A stretch of DNA of 64,000 nucleotides from an uncultured Saprospiraceae bacterium (lineage in GTDB: Bacteria; Bacteroidota; Bacteroidia; Chitinophagales; Saprospiraceae): the NCBI GenBank assembly GCA_937924805.1, contig CALDTZ010000020.1:1-64000 (forward strand), written 5' to 3'. The notes beneath the pieces were generated by a model. The model did no database searches. It saw only the letters and a list, made by a program, of their open reading frames with translations, and was not told where the DNA came from. Position numbers and translations under genes: made by a program. This document shows positions 33,431-41,300 of this stretch, piece after piece. Each line of letters opens with the position of its first letter. Position 1 is the first letter of the stretch.

Positions 33431-33520
33431 AATTATTATAACGTCCAAGTCACAAAATTGTTACTTAATAATATGTTGTCAAAATATTAAGGTATAAATC
33501 TGAAAAAGAAATTAATTTTG

Positions 33521-34177
33521 ATGCGTATGACAAAATTGGCAAAAATATTTTCTGGGCTCTTTCATCCGATTTTTATATTGCCGTATCTCATGTTCATTGT
33601 ATACGGTTTTTGTGGGCATTTGTTTTTGTCTTTTCAACCTATGGATTTTGCTAAATGGGTTATTAATTCAGTTTCTTCAGGTTTAATTTTACCAATTATT
33701 GGGATTTTAATAATGAAAAATATTGGTCTTATTCAAAGTTGGGAAATGCATGACAAACACGAACGGATTGGCCCACTGATATTAACAGGTTTACTTTACT
33801 TGTGGCTATTTGTAAATTATTATCAGTCTTCTGGAGTCGTTCCTGATCCCATTACAATGGTTACATTAGGAGCTTCAGTTTCGCTTTTCATTGCATTTTT
33901 TTTCAATAACTTTTTTAAATTGAGTCTCCACGCAGTTGGTGTGGGAGGTTTAATTATGGGATCAATTTTAGTAATCATGAACTGGTCTTATGGATATTTG
34001 GAAACGGAATGGGTAGGTCAGGTTCATTTTATATTGCTACTTATAATTATTTTAATAATTTCGGGTATTGTATTAAGCAGTAGACTTTATCTAGGTGCAC
34101 ACACAATTAACCAGATATATCATGGTTTTTTGGTAGGCATTTTTGGTCAAATTTTAGCGTTAAGAATAATTGTTTAA
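33521..34177 (+). CDS. PAP2-like integral membrane protein
   Basis: This is a polytopic membrane protein of 218 residues with about six hydrophobic segments. The segments SLHAVGVGGL and SSRLYLGAHTINQIYHGFLVG resemble the second and third motifs of PAP2 phosphatases (xxSGH and SRxxxxxHxxxDVxxG), although the first motif, KxxxxxxRP, is not convincing. The residues KHERIGPLILTGLLY could be its degenerate form. It ends exactly where dapD begins, so it is in the dapD operon. A lipid phosphatase or an inactive relative is possible; this is inference. Confidence 0.7.
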   Translation: MRMTKLAKIFSGLFHPIFILPYLMFIVYGFCGHLFLSFQPMDFAKWVINSVSSGLILPIIGILIMKNIGLIQSWEMHDKHERIGPLILTGLLYLWLFVNYYQSSGVVPDPITMVTLGASVSLFIAFFFNNFFKLSLHAVGVGGLIMGSILVIMNWSYGYLETEWVGQVHFILLLIIILIISGIVLSSRLYLGAHTINQIYHGFLVGIFGQILALRIIV

Positions 34178-34993
34178 ATGGAAGAAAAACGAAAAATAAT
34201 AGAATCGGCTTGGGAAAATAGAAATTTTCTCAATGATGAACTTACTCAAGATACTATCAGGTCAATTATTGAGTCTATTGATAAAGGGGAATTAAGAGTA
34301 GCCGAGCCTCATGATGGTGATTGGATCGTTCATGAATGGGTAAAAAAAGCAGTTGTTTTATATTTTCCTATTCAAAAAATGCATACGATCGAAGTCGGTC
34401 CATACGAATATCATGACAAAATTCCACTTAAAAAAGACTACGCTTCACAAGGTGTTCGGGTCGTACCCCCTGCCGTAGTTAGGCATGGAGCTTATATTGA
34501 ATCTGGAGCTATACTTATGCCTAGTTATATAAACCTTGGCGCATGGGTTGGTTCTGGGACAATGGTAGATACTTGGGCAACCGTAGGTTCGTGTGCACAG
34601 ATTGGTCGTAATGTACATTTATCTGGTGGAGTAGGTATAGGAGGGGTTTTAGAGCCATTACAAGCAAGTCCAACAATTATTGAAGATGATTGCTTTATTG
34701 GCTCGAGATCGATTGTTGTCGAAGGTGTAAGGGTTAGGAAAGGAGCCGTTTTAGGTGCAAACGTTGTTTTGACACAATCAACAAGAATTATTGATGTTTC
34801 GGGTCCCGAAGAAATAGTTTATCGTGGTGAAGTACCTGAAAACTCAGTAGTGATTCCAGGAAGTTTTACAAAATCATTTCCATCGGGCGACTATCAAGTA
34901 AATTGTGCTTTGATCATTGGTTTAAGGAAAGAAAGTACAGATAAAAAAACGTCCTTAAATGAAGCATTAAGACAGCATAACATTGTTGGTTAA
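34178..34993 (+). CDS. dapD: 2,3,4,5-tetrahydropyridine-2,6-dicarboxylate N-succinyltransferase
   Basis: DapD transfers succinyl from succinyl-CoA to tetrahydrodipicolinate in lysine and diaminopimelate synthesis, feeding peptidoglycan. The protein has an N-terminal helical domain (1-90) and a left-handed beta-helix built from hexapeptide repeats (about 95-200: RVVPPAVVRHGAYIESG, VDTWATVGSCAQIG, GVGIGGVLEP), then the C-terminal VIPGSFTKSFPSGDY segment. The length of 271 residues is normal. The ATG directly follows the stop codon of the PAP2-like gene with no spacer, so their translation is coupled. It is followed after 11 bases by the 35005 gene. Confidence 0.97.
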   Translation: MEEKRKIIESAWENRNFLNDELTQDTIRSIIESIDKGELRVAEPHDGDWIVHEWVKKAVVLYFPIQKMHTIEVGPYEYHDKIPLKKDYASQGVRVVPPAVVRHGAYIESGAILMPSYINLGAWVGSGTMVDTWATVGSCAQIGRNVHLSGGVGIGGVLEPLQASPTIIEDDCFIGSRSIVVEGVRVRKGAVLGANVVLTQSTRIIDVSGPEEIVYRGEVPENSVVIPGSFTKSFPSGDYQVNCALIIGLRKESTDKKTSLNEALRQHNIVG

Positions 34994-35004
34994 GTATTTT
35001 TATA

Positions 35005-35979
35005 ATGGAAGATAAATTTACTGACTTTTTAATTCCAATGACATTCCCTAATTGGAGGATCTATATGCCAGACAAGTGGTTTAGATCAATTCTCCATGCA
35101 TTTGGATATAATAAGGATAATTCTACAGCGCTAGGTCATTCTTTAATACTAATGATCGAGTCTTCTACAGGTAAAGTAGAGTATACAGACTTTGGGAGAT
35201 ATTGTATTCCCAAAGGATATAGTAGAGCTCGATTAGCCAAAGATGATGTATTGCTTTTCGTACCAATAAAGGCGAAAATAGAAAATGGATTAGTTTTAAA
35301 TGTTCAAGAATTAATGGAGTGGGTTTTTAATGAACACCATATTCATCTATCAGGAGGACCTCTATTTTATAAAGTGTTGCCAAATTGTAATTTTAAAAAA
35401 GGTTTAGATTTTGCAAAGAAAATGGTTTCAAAAGGAATTATTGAATACGACATATTTGGTAAGTCCAAAAGTAATTGCTCAAGGTATGTTAGAGATTTGA
35501 TGTTAGAATCTATGGAACCCTTAAAAATTGATTTTGGATTTAAACACGCAATAATATCTCCTACACCAATTGACAATGTATTCTATAATTTTCGAAAATT
35601 GGGCTATTGGAAACTTGAAGATGGAGTGCATACACACTTTAAGCACAAATTTTTAGACTTTATAAGATTCTATAATGGGAAACGAATTATTTCTAAACAA
35701 AAGAAAAAGGTTTACCCTGATTTTCCTGATAAACATTTTGTTAGCTGTACGGGAGTAGGTGCATATTTTAGTTATACAATAATCAATGAAACTAATTTGA
35801 CACTGAAAAAATACAATACTGAAGTAACCTTCGAATGGGAAAAAGAATTTTTAGTTACGCAAGGGGCTTTTAATCCTAAAAAGCCGATTAGATTTGGTTA
35901 TAGTTATGCACTATATGAGTTTGAAGTATTTCAAGACAACAAAAAAGTTGCGATAATTCAATCTGTAGATACGATTTAA
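35005..35979 (+). CDS. Possible permuted papain-like (NlpC/P60-type) protein, DUF6695-like
   Basis: This 324-residue protein has no signal peptide. Its first half resembles circularly permuted NlpC/P60 (YiiX-like) folds: a His strand LGHSLILMIESSTGKVEYTD (H45 at 42-61), followed by a long insert, then a Cys helix NCSRYVRDLML (C158) where the nucleophile would be. The C-terminal 100 residues are beta-rich and charged. I recall a Bacteroidota DUF (6695) of this kind but cannot check. It follows dapD by 11 bases. The role could be in cell-wall or peptide processing, or be inactive; this is inference from two motifs. Confidence 0.55.
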   Translation: MEDKFTDFLIPMTFPNWRIYMPDKWFRSILHAFGYNKDNSTALGHSLILMIESSTGKVEYTDFGRYCIPKGYSRARLAKDDVLLFVPIKAKIENGLVLNVQELMEWVFNEHHIHLSGGPLFYKVLPNCNFKKGLDFAKKMVSKGIIEYDIFGKSKSNCSRYVRDLMLESMEPLKIDFGFKHAIISPTPIDNVFYNFRKLGYWKLEDGVHTHFKHKFLDFIRFYNGKRIISKQKKKVYPDFPDKHFVSCTGVGAYFSYTIINETNLTLKKYNTEVTFEWEKEFLVTQGAFNPKKPIRFGYSYALYEFEVFQDNKKVAIIQSVDTI

Positions 35980-37121
35980 ACTAAAGATTCCAAATAGTGA
36001 TTTTTAATTCCAAAAGTAGATTTCAATTGATTGATATCATCTTGCGTGTTTTTTATTAATCCTGTATATTCAGCAAGGATCATGACGTTTTTTGATGTAT
36101 GCTCACTTGAAATAAATTCAAATATTTTGACTTTGTAACCTTTCGATTCTAAAATTAATCCACGAATACCATCCGTAATATTGGCAATCATTCGTTCTTC
36201 CAATATTCCATGTTTAAATATAGTTGACGAAACAGGAGAAGGTGTTAAACTTTTACGCACTTGCTTGTGGCAACAAGGAGCCATGATGATAAGTTTGGCA
36301 TTAGAAGTAATGGCTTTTGCAATAGCAATATCTGTTGCTATATCGCAAGCATGTAATGCAATCATCACGTCCATTTTTTGAATCTGAAACTTTGTAATAT
36401 CACCAACTTCAAATCTTAGTGTATCATATCCAAGATTAGTTGCGACTTGATTTACTTGATCAATTACTTTTGATTTTAAATCAATACCAAGTAAATTGAC
36501 TTTTTGTTTTTGGACAGTATTGATATAATAGTATGCAGCAAAACTTAAATATGCTTTACCACAGCCAAAATCATAGATCTGCATTGGGTCTTTTGGATCT
36601 TCATCTGGCAAATGAGCCTCAAGTATTTCTACAAATTTATTTATCTGTCTAAATTTTTTATATCCCTTTTCTTTTACTTTACCATTCGACGAAGAAATAC
36701 CTAATGAATGAAGAAAAGGAGCGTCTTCATTTATAATATAATTTTTTGATCTGTTATGATTTGGGTTTATGACTTCGTTTTTTTGAGTACTAATTTTTAA
36801 TGTTCCTTTTTGTTTTTTATTGACTAATAATTGAATGGTTTCGCTGTTTGTTTTAAGAATAATTTGTTTGAACAAGGGCAGCCATTCTTTGTGATTGTTT
36901 AAAAATGCTTTAGGTGGATCGTTTTTAATATAGTTTTGGTCATTTTGAAAAATGCTCGAAGAAATTTGTGGGGCATTTTTTATTTCTAAAAATCGACATT
37001 GGATCTTATCGATTGTAGAAAATGATCTTTTATTTGAATAATGGATTGAGATGAAAATTCCTTCGTCTAATGCTGAAGACAACAGATTTGTAAAGGTTTC
37101 TATATTCGCAAATGTTGGCAT
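35976..37121 (-). CDS. Class I SAM-dependent methyltransferase
   Basis: This 381-residue protein has an N-terminal region (1-175) of unrecognised fold and a Rossmann methyltransferase domain with the SAM loop YDFGCGKAYLSFA (183-195), the acidic strand GIDLKSKVID, and a post-motif ALHACDIATDIAI. The PCCHKQ segment resembles the Methyltransf_32 group (METTL25-like), which includes RNA and protein methylases, but the substrate is unknown. The ends of this gene and the 35005 gene overlap by 4 bases tail to tail. It is divergent from the MscS gene and has a -7 element at 37133-37140. Confidence 0.85.
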   Translation of the reverse strand: MPTFANIETFTNLLSSALDEGIFISIHYSNKRSFSTIDKIQCRFLEIKNAPQISSSIFQNDQNYIKNDPPKAFLNNHKEWLPLFKQIILKTNSETIQLLVNKKQKGTLKISTQKNEVINPNHNRSKNYIINEDAPFLHSLGISSSNGKVKEKGYKKFRQINKFVEILEAHLPDEDPKDPMQIYDFGCGKAYLSFAAYYYINTVQKQKVNLLGIDLKSKVIDQVNQVATNLGYDTLRFEVGDITKFQIQKMDVMIALHACDIATDIAIAKAITSNAKLIIMAPCCHKQVRKSLTPSPVSSTIFKHGILEERMIANITDGIRGLILESKGYKVKIFEFISSEHTSKNVMILAEYTGLIKNTQDDINQLKSTFGIKNHYLESLV

Positions 37122-37132
37122 TGATTTTTTTT

Positions 37133-37140
37133 CAAAATTA
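37133..37140 (-). promoter_or_regulatory. -7 promoter element of the methyltransferase gene
   Basis: Minus-strand TAATTTTG fits TAnnTTTG, 11 bases before the ATG at 37121, implying a very short leader. The divergent MscS gene starts at 37219. Confidence 0.4.
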
Positions 37141-37218
37141 ATCTTAATAATATCATTCTTTGAATAGATACTATGTAATTTACTCTTTCCATTAATATGT
37201 ACTATTTATATTTTAGAT

Positions 37219-38556
37219 ATGTTTTCAGATTTATTGAATTATGAACTTTTTAGTTCTGGAATTCTCCAGGTAACGGTTGGAAGGGTATTCGTATCTCTAG
37301 CAATATTTTTTGTTATTGGGTTTATTTTTCGGTGGATTAAGAATAAGATATTTCCAGGAGTCCGCAATAAGTACGACATTAAAGATGAACAATGGAACCG
37401 CTTTGTGAAAGTGATAAATTACATCGTCATCATCGTTGCTGTTCTTCTCATTTTATTTCTATTTGGTATTGATTATACGATTATACAACATGATAATGTC
37501 ACTATCCGTGCAATATACTTGTTGATTGCAATTCTTATTTTTCAACTTGCTAGAGCTTTTGATTGGATAACCTCCAATATTTTTATTCATAATTATTATA
37601 TGAATCGTGATTTAGAACTTCCTAAATCTAATTTTAAAAGTTCGGATGCTGAAAATAGAGCAATGCGAACAGGCCAATATTTTGTATACATTTTGGCAGC
37701 TATAATTTTTTTAAGATTACTTGGATTAGATTTCACCTTGATTGAAAACACCTTGGATAATGGTCGTCAGATCAGCTTTAAGATTAGTAATATTCTTATG
37801 GTAGCCTTGATTTTACTCGGAGCAAGATTACTTAATTTTGTACTTATTCAATTGGTATTACACAACATTTATAAGCGTAACGAAATTGAAGTGGGTTCTC
37901 AGTTTGCGATTAATCAGCTTCTAAAATATGTAGTATACACCTTCGCATTTATTATTGCTTTGGATGCTTTGGGTATTGATATGACATTGTTGTTGGGAGG
38001 TGCGGCAGCTCTTTTAGTTGGTATTGGTTTGGGATTACAAAATATTTTTAACGATTTTGTATCAGGTATAGTTTTGTTATTTGAGCGGACAGTGAATGTA
38101 GGGGATGTATTAAATATTGATGGAATGGTTGGTACCGTCAAGCGAATTGGGTTAAGAGCCTCAATTGTTGAAATACTAGACAATACAACAGTTGTAGTAC
38201 CTAATAGTAAACTTGTTAATAATAATGTTGTTAATTGGACACACTATTCTCAAGTTGTTAGATTTACTTTAAAATTGACGATAGCGTATGGTTCGGATAC
38301 TAAGCTTGTAAAAAGTACTCTTTTAGAAATAGCAAGCAATAATCCACATATACTGAAAAAACCATCACCATTTGTACGATTTGTTGATTTTGGTAATAGC
38401 GCATTGCATTTTGATTTATATTTTTTCTCAAAAAGTTATAATGTAATTGAAGATATTAAAAGTGATTTGAGATTTGAAATCGATACTCAGTTTAAAGAAA
38501 AAGATATAAGTATCCCTTATCCGCAACATGAAGTGACGATTAAGAGAGAGATATAA
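37219..38556 (+). CDS. MscS-family mechanosensitive ion channel
   Basis: This channel relieves turgor on hypo-osmotic shock. Hydrophobic helices occur near residues 20-37, 70-90, 95-115, 155-170 and 190-215, so it has more membrane helices than E. coli MscS. The pore helix is LLLGGAAALLVGIGLGLQNIFNDF, followed by the MscS beta domain (FERTVNVGDVLNIDGMVGTV and the VVVPNSKLVNNNVVNW signature) and an alpha/beta cytoplasmic cage. The length is 445 residues. Its position upstream of the two skp genes may be incidental, as 260 bases separate them. The family assignment is secure. Confidence 0.93.
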   Translation: MFSDLLNYELFSSGILQVTVGRVFVSLAIFFVIGFIFRWIKNKIFPGVRNKYDIKDEQWNRFVKVINYIVIIVAVLLILFLFGIDYTIIQHDNVTIRAIYLLIAILIFQLARAFDWITSNIFIHNYYMNRDLELPKSNFKSSDAENRAMRTGQYFVYILAAIIFLRLLGLDFTLIENTLDNGRQISFKISNILMVALILLGARLLNFVLIQLVLHNIYKRNEIEVGSQFAINQLLKYVVYTFAFIIALDALGIDMTLLLGGAAALLVGIGLGLQNIFNDFVSGIVLLFERTVNVGDVLNIDGMVGTVKRIGLRASIVEILDNTTVVVPNSKLVNNNVVNWTHYSQVVRFTLKLTIAYGSDTKLVKSTLLEIASNNPHILKKPSPFVRFVDFGNSALHFDLYFFSKSYNVIEDIKSDLRFEIDTQFKEKDISIPYPQHEVTIKREI

Positions 38557-38761
38557 TAAACGATTTCTTTATTTGTAAATGTTAAAACCTGTTTTTATTG
38601 GTTAAGCTATGGTTAAAGAATATTCGTTTTGTAGTTTAAATCACATGCTAACATATTCAACAACAGCAAGTTGTGTTATATTTGGCTGAAAAGTAGAAAT
38701 AAAATCTATGAAACTATTTACCCGTTAAAATGCGGTTATACAATAAAGCACGAATAAATTG

Positions 38762-38769
38762 TAAATTTG
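38762..38769 (+). promoter_or_regulatory. -7 promoter element of skp-skp-murI
   Basis: TAAATTTG fits TAnnTTTG, with the ATG 47 bases downstream. It lies in AAATTGTAAATTTG, shared with the lspA promoter region (10414-10427). A second TATATTTG is at 38677-38684. The 260-base gap (38557-38816) otherwise shows no gene. Confidence 0.5.
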
Positions 38770-38816
38770 TGCGGTTTTAAAAGCACAGATATTTTTAAAA
38801 ACTAAAACAATACATT

Positions 38817-39326
38817 ATGAAAAAGATATTGATTTTACTAATGATTGGACTGACAACTCAGTTAACATTAGATGCACAAAGAATTGCCATTGTTGATGTA
38901 AATACCATATTAGAAGGTAGCGATGCATTTGTAAATGCACAAAAAGAAATTGACAAAGTTTCCGCTGAGTGGAGACAAGAAATTGCTCTTGAATATGATA
39001 AAATTAAGAGTATGTATAATAAATATCAGGCAGAACAAGTACTGTTGAGTGATGATGTTAAAGTTACAAAAGAAAATGAGATCATGGCTAAAGAGAAAGA
39101 AGTCAGAGAGTTGCAAAAGCAGCGATTTGGCCCAGAAGGAGACTTGTTTGTAAAGAGAAAGGAGCTTGTTAATCCAATCCAAGAAAAAGTTTTTGCAGCG
39201 ATCGAATCATATGCCACGGAAAAAGGCTACGATTTAATTTTCGATAAAAGCAGCGCAGCTGGTCTACTTTTTGCTAATGATGAATATGATAAAACAGAAG
39301 AAGTAAAAAGAAAAGTAGGAAATTAA
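38817..39326 (+). CDS. OmpH/Skp periplasmic chaperone (copy 1)
   Basis: Skp chaperones hold unfolded outer-membrane proteins in the periplasm on the way to the BAM complex. Residues 1-19 are a signal peptide (MKKILILLMIGLTTQLTLDAQ). The mature part starts with the RIAIVDVNTIL strand and then a long Lys/Glu-rich helical region (about 45-110) forming the tentacle, then the YDLIFDKSSAAGLLFAN strand of the body (about 141-155). The length is 169 residues. It stands first in a Bacteroidota-type skp-skp-murI cluster. Confidence 0.9.
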   Translation: MKKILILLMIGLTTQLTLDAQRIAIVDVNTILEGSDAFVNAQKEIDKVSAEWRQEIALEYDKIKSMYNKYQAEQVLLSDDVKVTKENEIMAKEKEVRELQKQRFGPEGDLFVKRKELVNPIQEKVFAAIESYATEKGYDLIFDKSSAAGLLFANDEYDKTEEVKRKVGN

Positions 39327-39366
39327 AATATTCTAATATTTTTGTATTCAAAATAAAAAACTACAG

Positions 39367-39879
39367 ATGTATACTAAATTCAGTAAACTAATAGCGTTAA
39401 GCTTAATGTTATCTTTGACAACCATGTTGTCGGCTCAAAAATTTGGGTATGTAAATACGCAAGAGATTATTCAAAACCTGCCACAAGTAAAAGAGGCAAA
39501 TTCAAATATTGAAGCTTTTCAGATGCAATTGCAAAAGAAAGGTCAAGAGATGTTGCAATCATTTCAAGCCAAATACCAAGAGCTAGAAAGAAAGCAAGCA
39601 GAAGGACTTATTTCTCCAAAGGAATTGGAAGTGGAAGCTCAAAAACTAAAAGAAGAAGAATCTAAAATTTTAGAATTTGAACAAAGTAGTCAGCAAAAAA
39701 TTCTAGAAAAGTCAGAAACAGTGTTAGGTCCTATTCGTCAGCAAATTCAAGATGCAATAAACATGGTAGCAGACGAAAATGGATATACATACATTTTTGA
39801 TTATAGTACTGGGTTTATTTTGTTTGCTGATAGTTCAGCAGATGTTGGAAATCTAGTTAAAGCAAAGTTGGGTTTATAA
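39367..39879 (+). CDS. OmpH/Skp periplasmic chaperone (copy 2)
   Basis: This is the second Skp-family chaperone of 170 residues, 40 bases after copy 1 and 10 bases before murI. It has a signal peptide (up to SAQ at about 23), the FGYVNTQEIIQNLP strand-helix start, a long Gln/Lys/Glu-rich helical hairpin (45-120), and the YTYIFDYSTGFILFADSS body strand. Sequence identity to copy 1 is low outside these motifs, so the duplication is old, and the two may prefer different clients or form different trimers (inference). Confidence 0.92.
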   Translation: MYTKFSKLIALSLMLSLTTMLSAQKFGYVNTQEIIQNLPQVKEANSNIEAFQMQLQKKGQEMLQSFQAKYQELERKQAEGLISPKELEVEAQKLKEEESKILEFEQSSQQKILEKSETVLGPIRQQIQDAINMVADENGYTYIFDYSTGFILFADSSADVGNLVKAKLGL

Positions 39880-39889
39880 TATTAGTACT

Positions 39890-40693
39890 TTGCAAGAAAA
39901 ACGACCTATAGGTATTTTTGATTCAGGAATCGGAGGTCTTACTGTTGCCAAGGCAATTAATAGATTATTACCCAATGAGTCCATTATATATTATGGAGAT
40001 ACAAAACATCTTCCCTATGGAGATAAATCAGTATCGACAATAAAAAGATATGCGAAAGGTATATCATCATTTTTAGTAAAACAGAATTGCAAGTGTATTA
40101 TTATCGCTTGCAATTCTGCTTCTACGGCCGCCTTTTCAGATATTCACAGCTTATTTAGCAACACTATACCAATATACAACGTTGTTGATCCTTTGGTAGA
40201 AAAAATCATTGAACTAGATTACAATAATGTTGGGTTGATTGCAACAAAAGCAACTGTCGCTTCAAACGTTTATAAGACAAAACTACAGTCTAAAAAGAGA
40301 AATATCAACGTTGCCTCATTAGCAACGCCCCTGCTAGTACCCATGATCGAAGAAGGTTTTTATAAAAATGAAATCAGCTCGAGTGTGATTAATGAATACT
40401 TAAAGTATGAACCATTTAACACCATTGAAACATTATTATTAGCATGTACGCATTATCCTTTAATTAAAAACGAAGTTGAAGGCTATTTTAAAGGAAAAGT
40501 GGACGTTCATGATTCAACAGATGTAGTTGCACAATGGGTTCAGAAAGAATTAAATAAACGGAATCTTCTAAGTGAGCAAAATTTAGCTCAGCATAAATTT
40601 TATTTTTCTGACATTACTCCAGCATTTAAAGTCGCAGCAAAAATGTTTTTTGAAAAACCAATTTCTGTAACATTGCATGATATATGGGTTTAG
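39890..40693 (+). CDS. murI: Glutamate racemase
   Basis: MurI makes D-glutamate for peptidoglycan. The two catalytic cysteines are C74 (ACNSAST) and C186 (LLLACTHYPL); D11 (FDSGIGG) is the conserved acidic residue. Length is 267 residues. The start is TTG at 39890, giving MQEKRPIGIFDSG, and no other start fits the family N-terminus. It lies 10 bases after the second skp gene, so it is translated from the same message as the chaperones; the skp-skp-murI cluster is recurrent in Bacteroidota, where bamA often precedes it. Confidence 0.95.
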   Translation: MQEKRPIGIFDSGIGGLTVAKAINRLLPNESIIYYGDTKHLPYGDKSVSTIKRYAKGISSFLVKQNCKCIIIACNSASTAAFSDIHSLFSNTIPIYNVVDPLVEKIIELDYNNVGLIATKATVASNVYKTKLQSKKRNINVASLATPLLVPMIEEGFYKNEISSSVINEYLKYEPFNTIETLLLACTHYPLIKNEVEGYFKGKVDVHDSTDVVAQWVQKELNKRNLLSEQNLAQHKFYFSDITPAFKVAAKMFFEKPISVTLHDIWV

Positions 40694-40793
40694 CGTTAAT
40701 TTTTTATTAAACGTGCTAGGTAAAGGGATTACTTTAGTAAGAACTGTGTTTATTTTGCGAACGGTTACTAAATATATTTTTAAATATTACGAC

Positions 40794-41300
40794 ATGAAAT
40801 TTTATACTACTCTAGTTTTACTTTTTTCATTTTTTATTGGAAATGCCCAAATTGAAATTTTTGGAGATGCACAAGCTTATTTAGAAGCTTTTGTTATCCA
40901 AGATTTTGATACATTAAGCACTATGACGTATGACAATGTAGTTGAGTTGGCTGGAGGTAGAGATTATTTTGTCGCAGATCAAAAGGCAGAATTTAAACAA
41001 TCAAATACGCAAGGATTGACCTATGTAAGTGCTAATATCATGGAGTTTGATATCGAGGATATTTATACTGTTGGTGAAGAACTTCATGCTGTAATACCTC
41101 ATGATGTTATTATTACAGTTGATGATAAAAAGTATAGATCTATTTCCTACTTGTTAGGCATTTCAACAAACGAAGGAGATAAGTGGAAGTTTATCAACCT
41201 TAAAAAATATAACCTTGCTAGCTTAAAACTTTATGTGCCTAGCTTGCCAGATTCATTTAATATTCCAGAAACAGTTCCTTTCGCTGAACTTAGAGATTAA
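40794..41300 (+). CDS. Exported protein of unknown function
   Basis: This 168-residue protein has a signal peptide (MKFYTTLVLLFSFFIGNAQ). The mature part (EIFGDAQAYLEAFVIQDFDTLSTMTYDNVVELAGG) resembles an SnoaL/NTF2-like or DUF4440-like fold, where a helical start is followed by curved strands, but I cannot assign it firmly. The frame extends upstream over the end of murI; the ATG at 40794 is chosen because it gives the signal peptide. It overlaps the carB stop tail to tail by 4 bases. Confidence 0.7.
   Translation: MKFYTTLVLLFSFFIGNAQIEIFGDAQAYLEAFVIQDFDTLSTMTYDNVVELAGGRDYFVADQKAEFKQSNTQGLTYVSANIMEFDIEDIYTVGEELHAVIPHDVIITVDDKKYRSISYLLGISTNEGDKWKFINLKKYNLASLKLYVPSLPDSFNIPETVPFAELRD

Noticed and set aside
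39325..39342. Terminator between the two skp genes
   Set aside because: The AAAATATT/AATATTTT stem has only A-T pairs and a 2-base loop, and murI and skp2 need read-through from skp1.
40677..40793. N-terminal extension of the protein whose ATG is at 40794
   Set aside because: It overlaps the murI 3' end and puts 39 residues before a clear signal peptide, so the shorter start is preferred.
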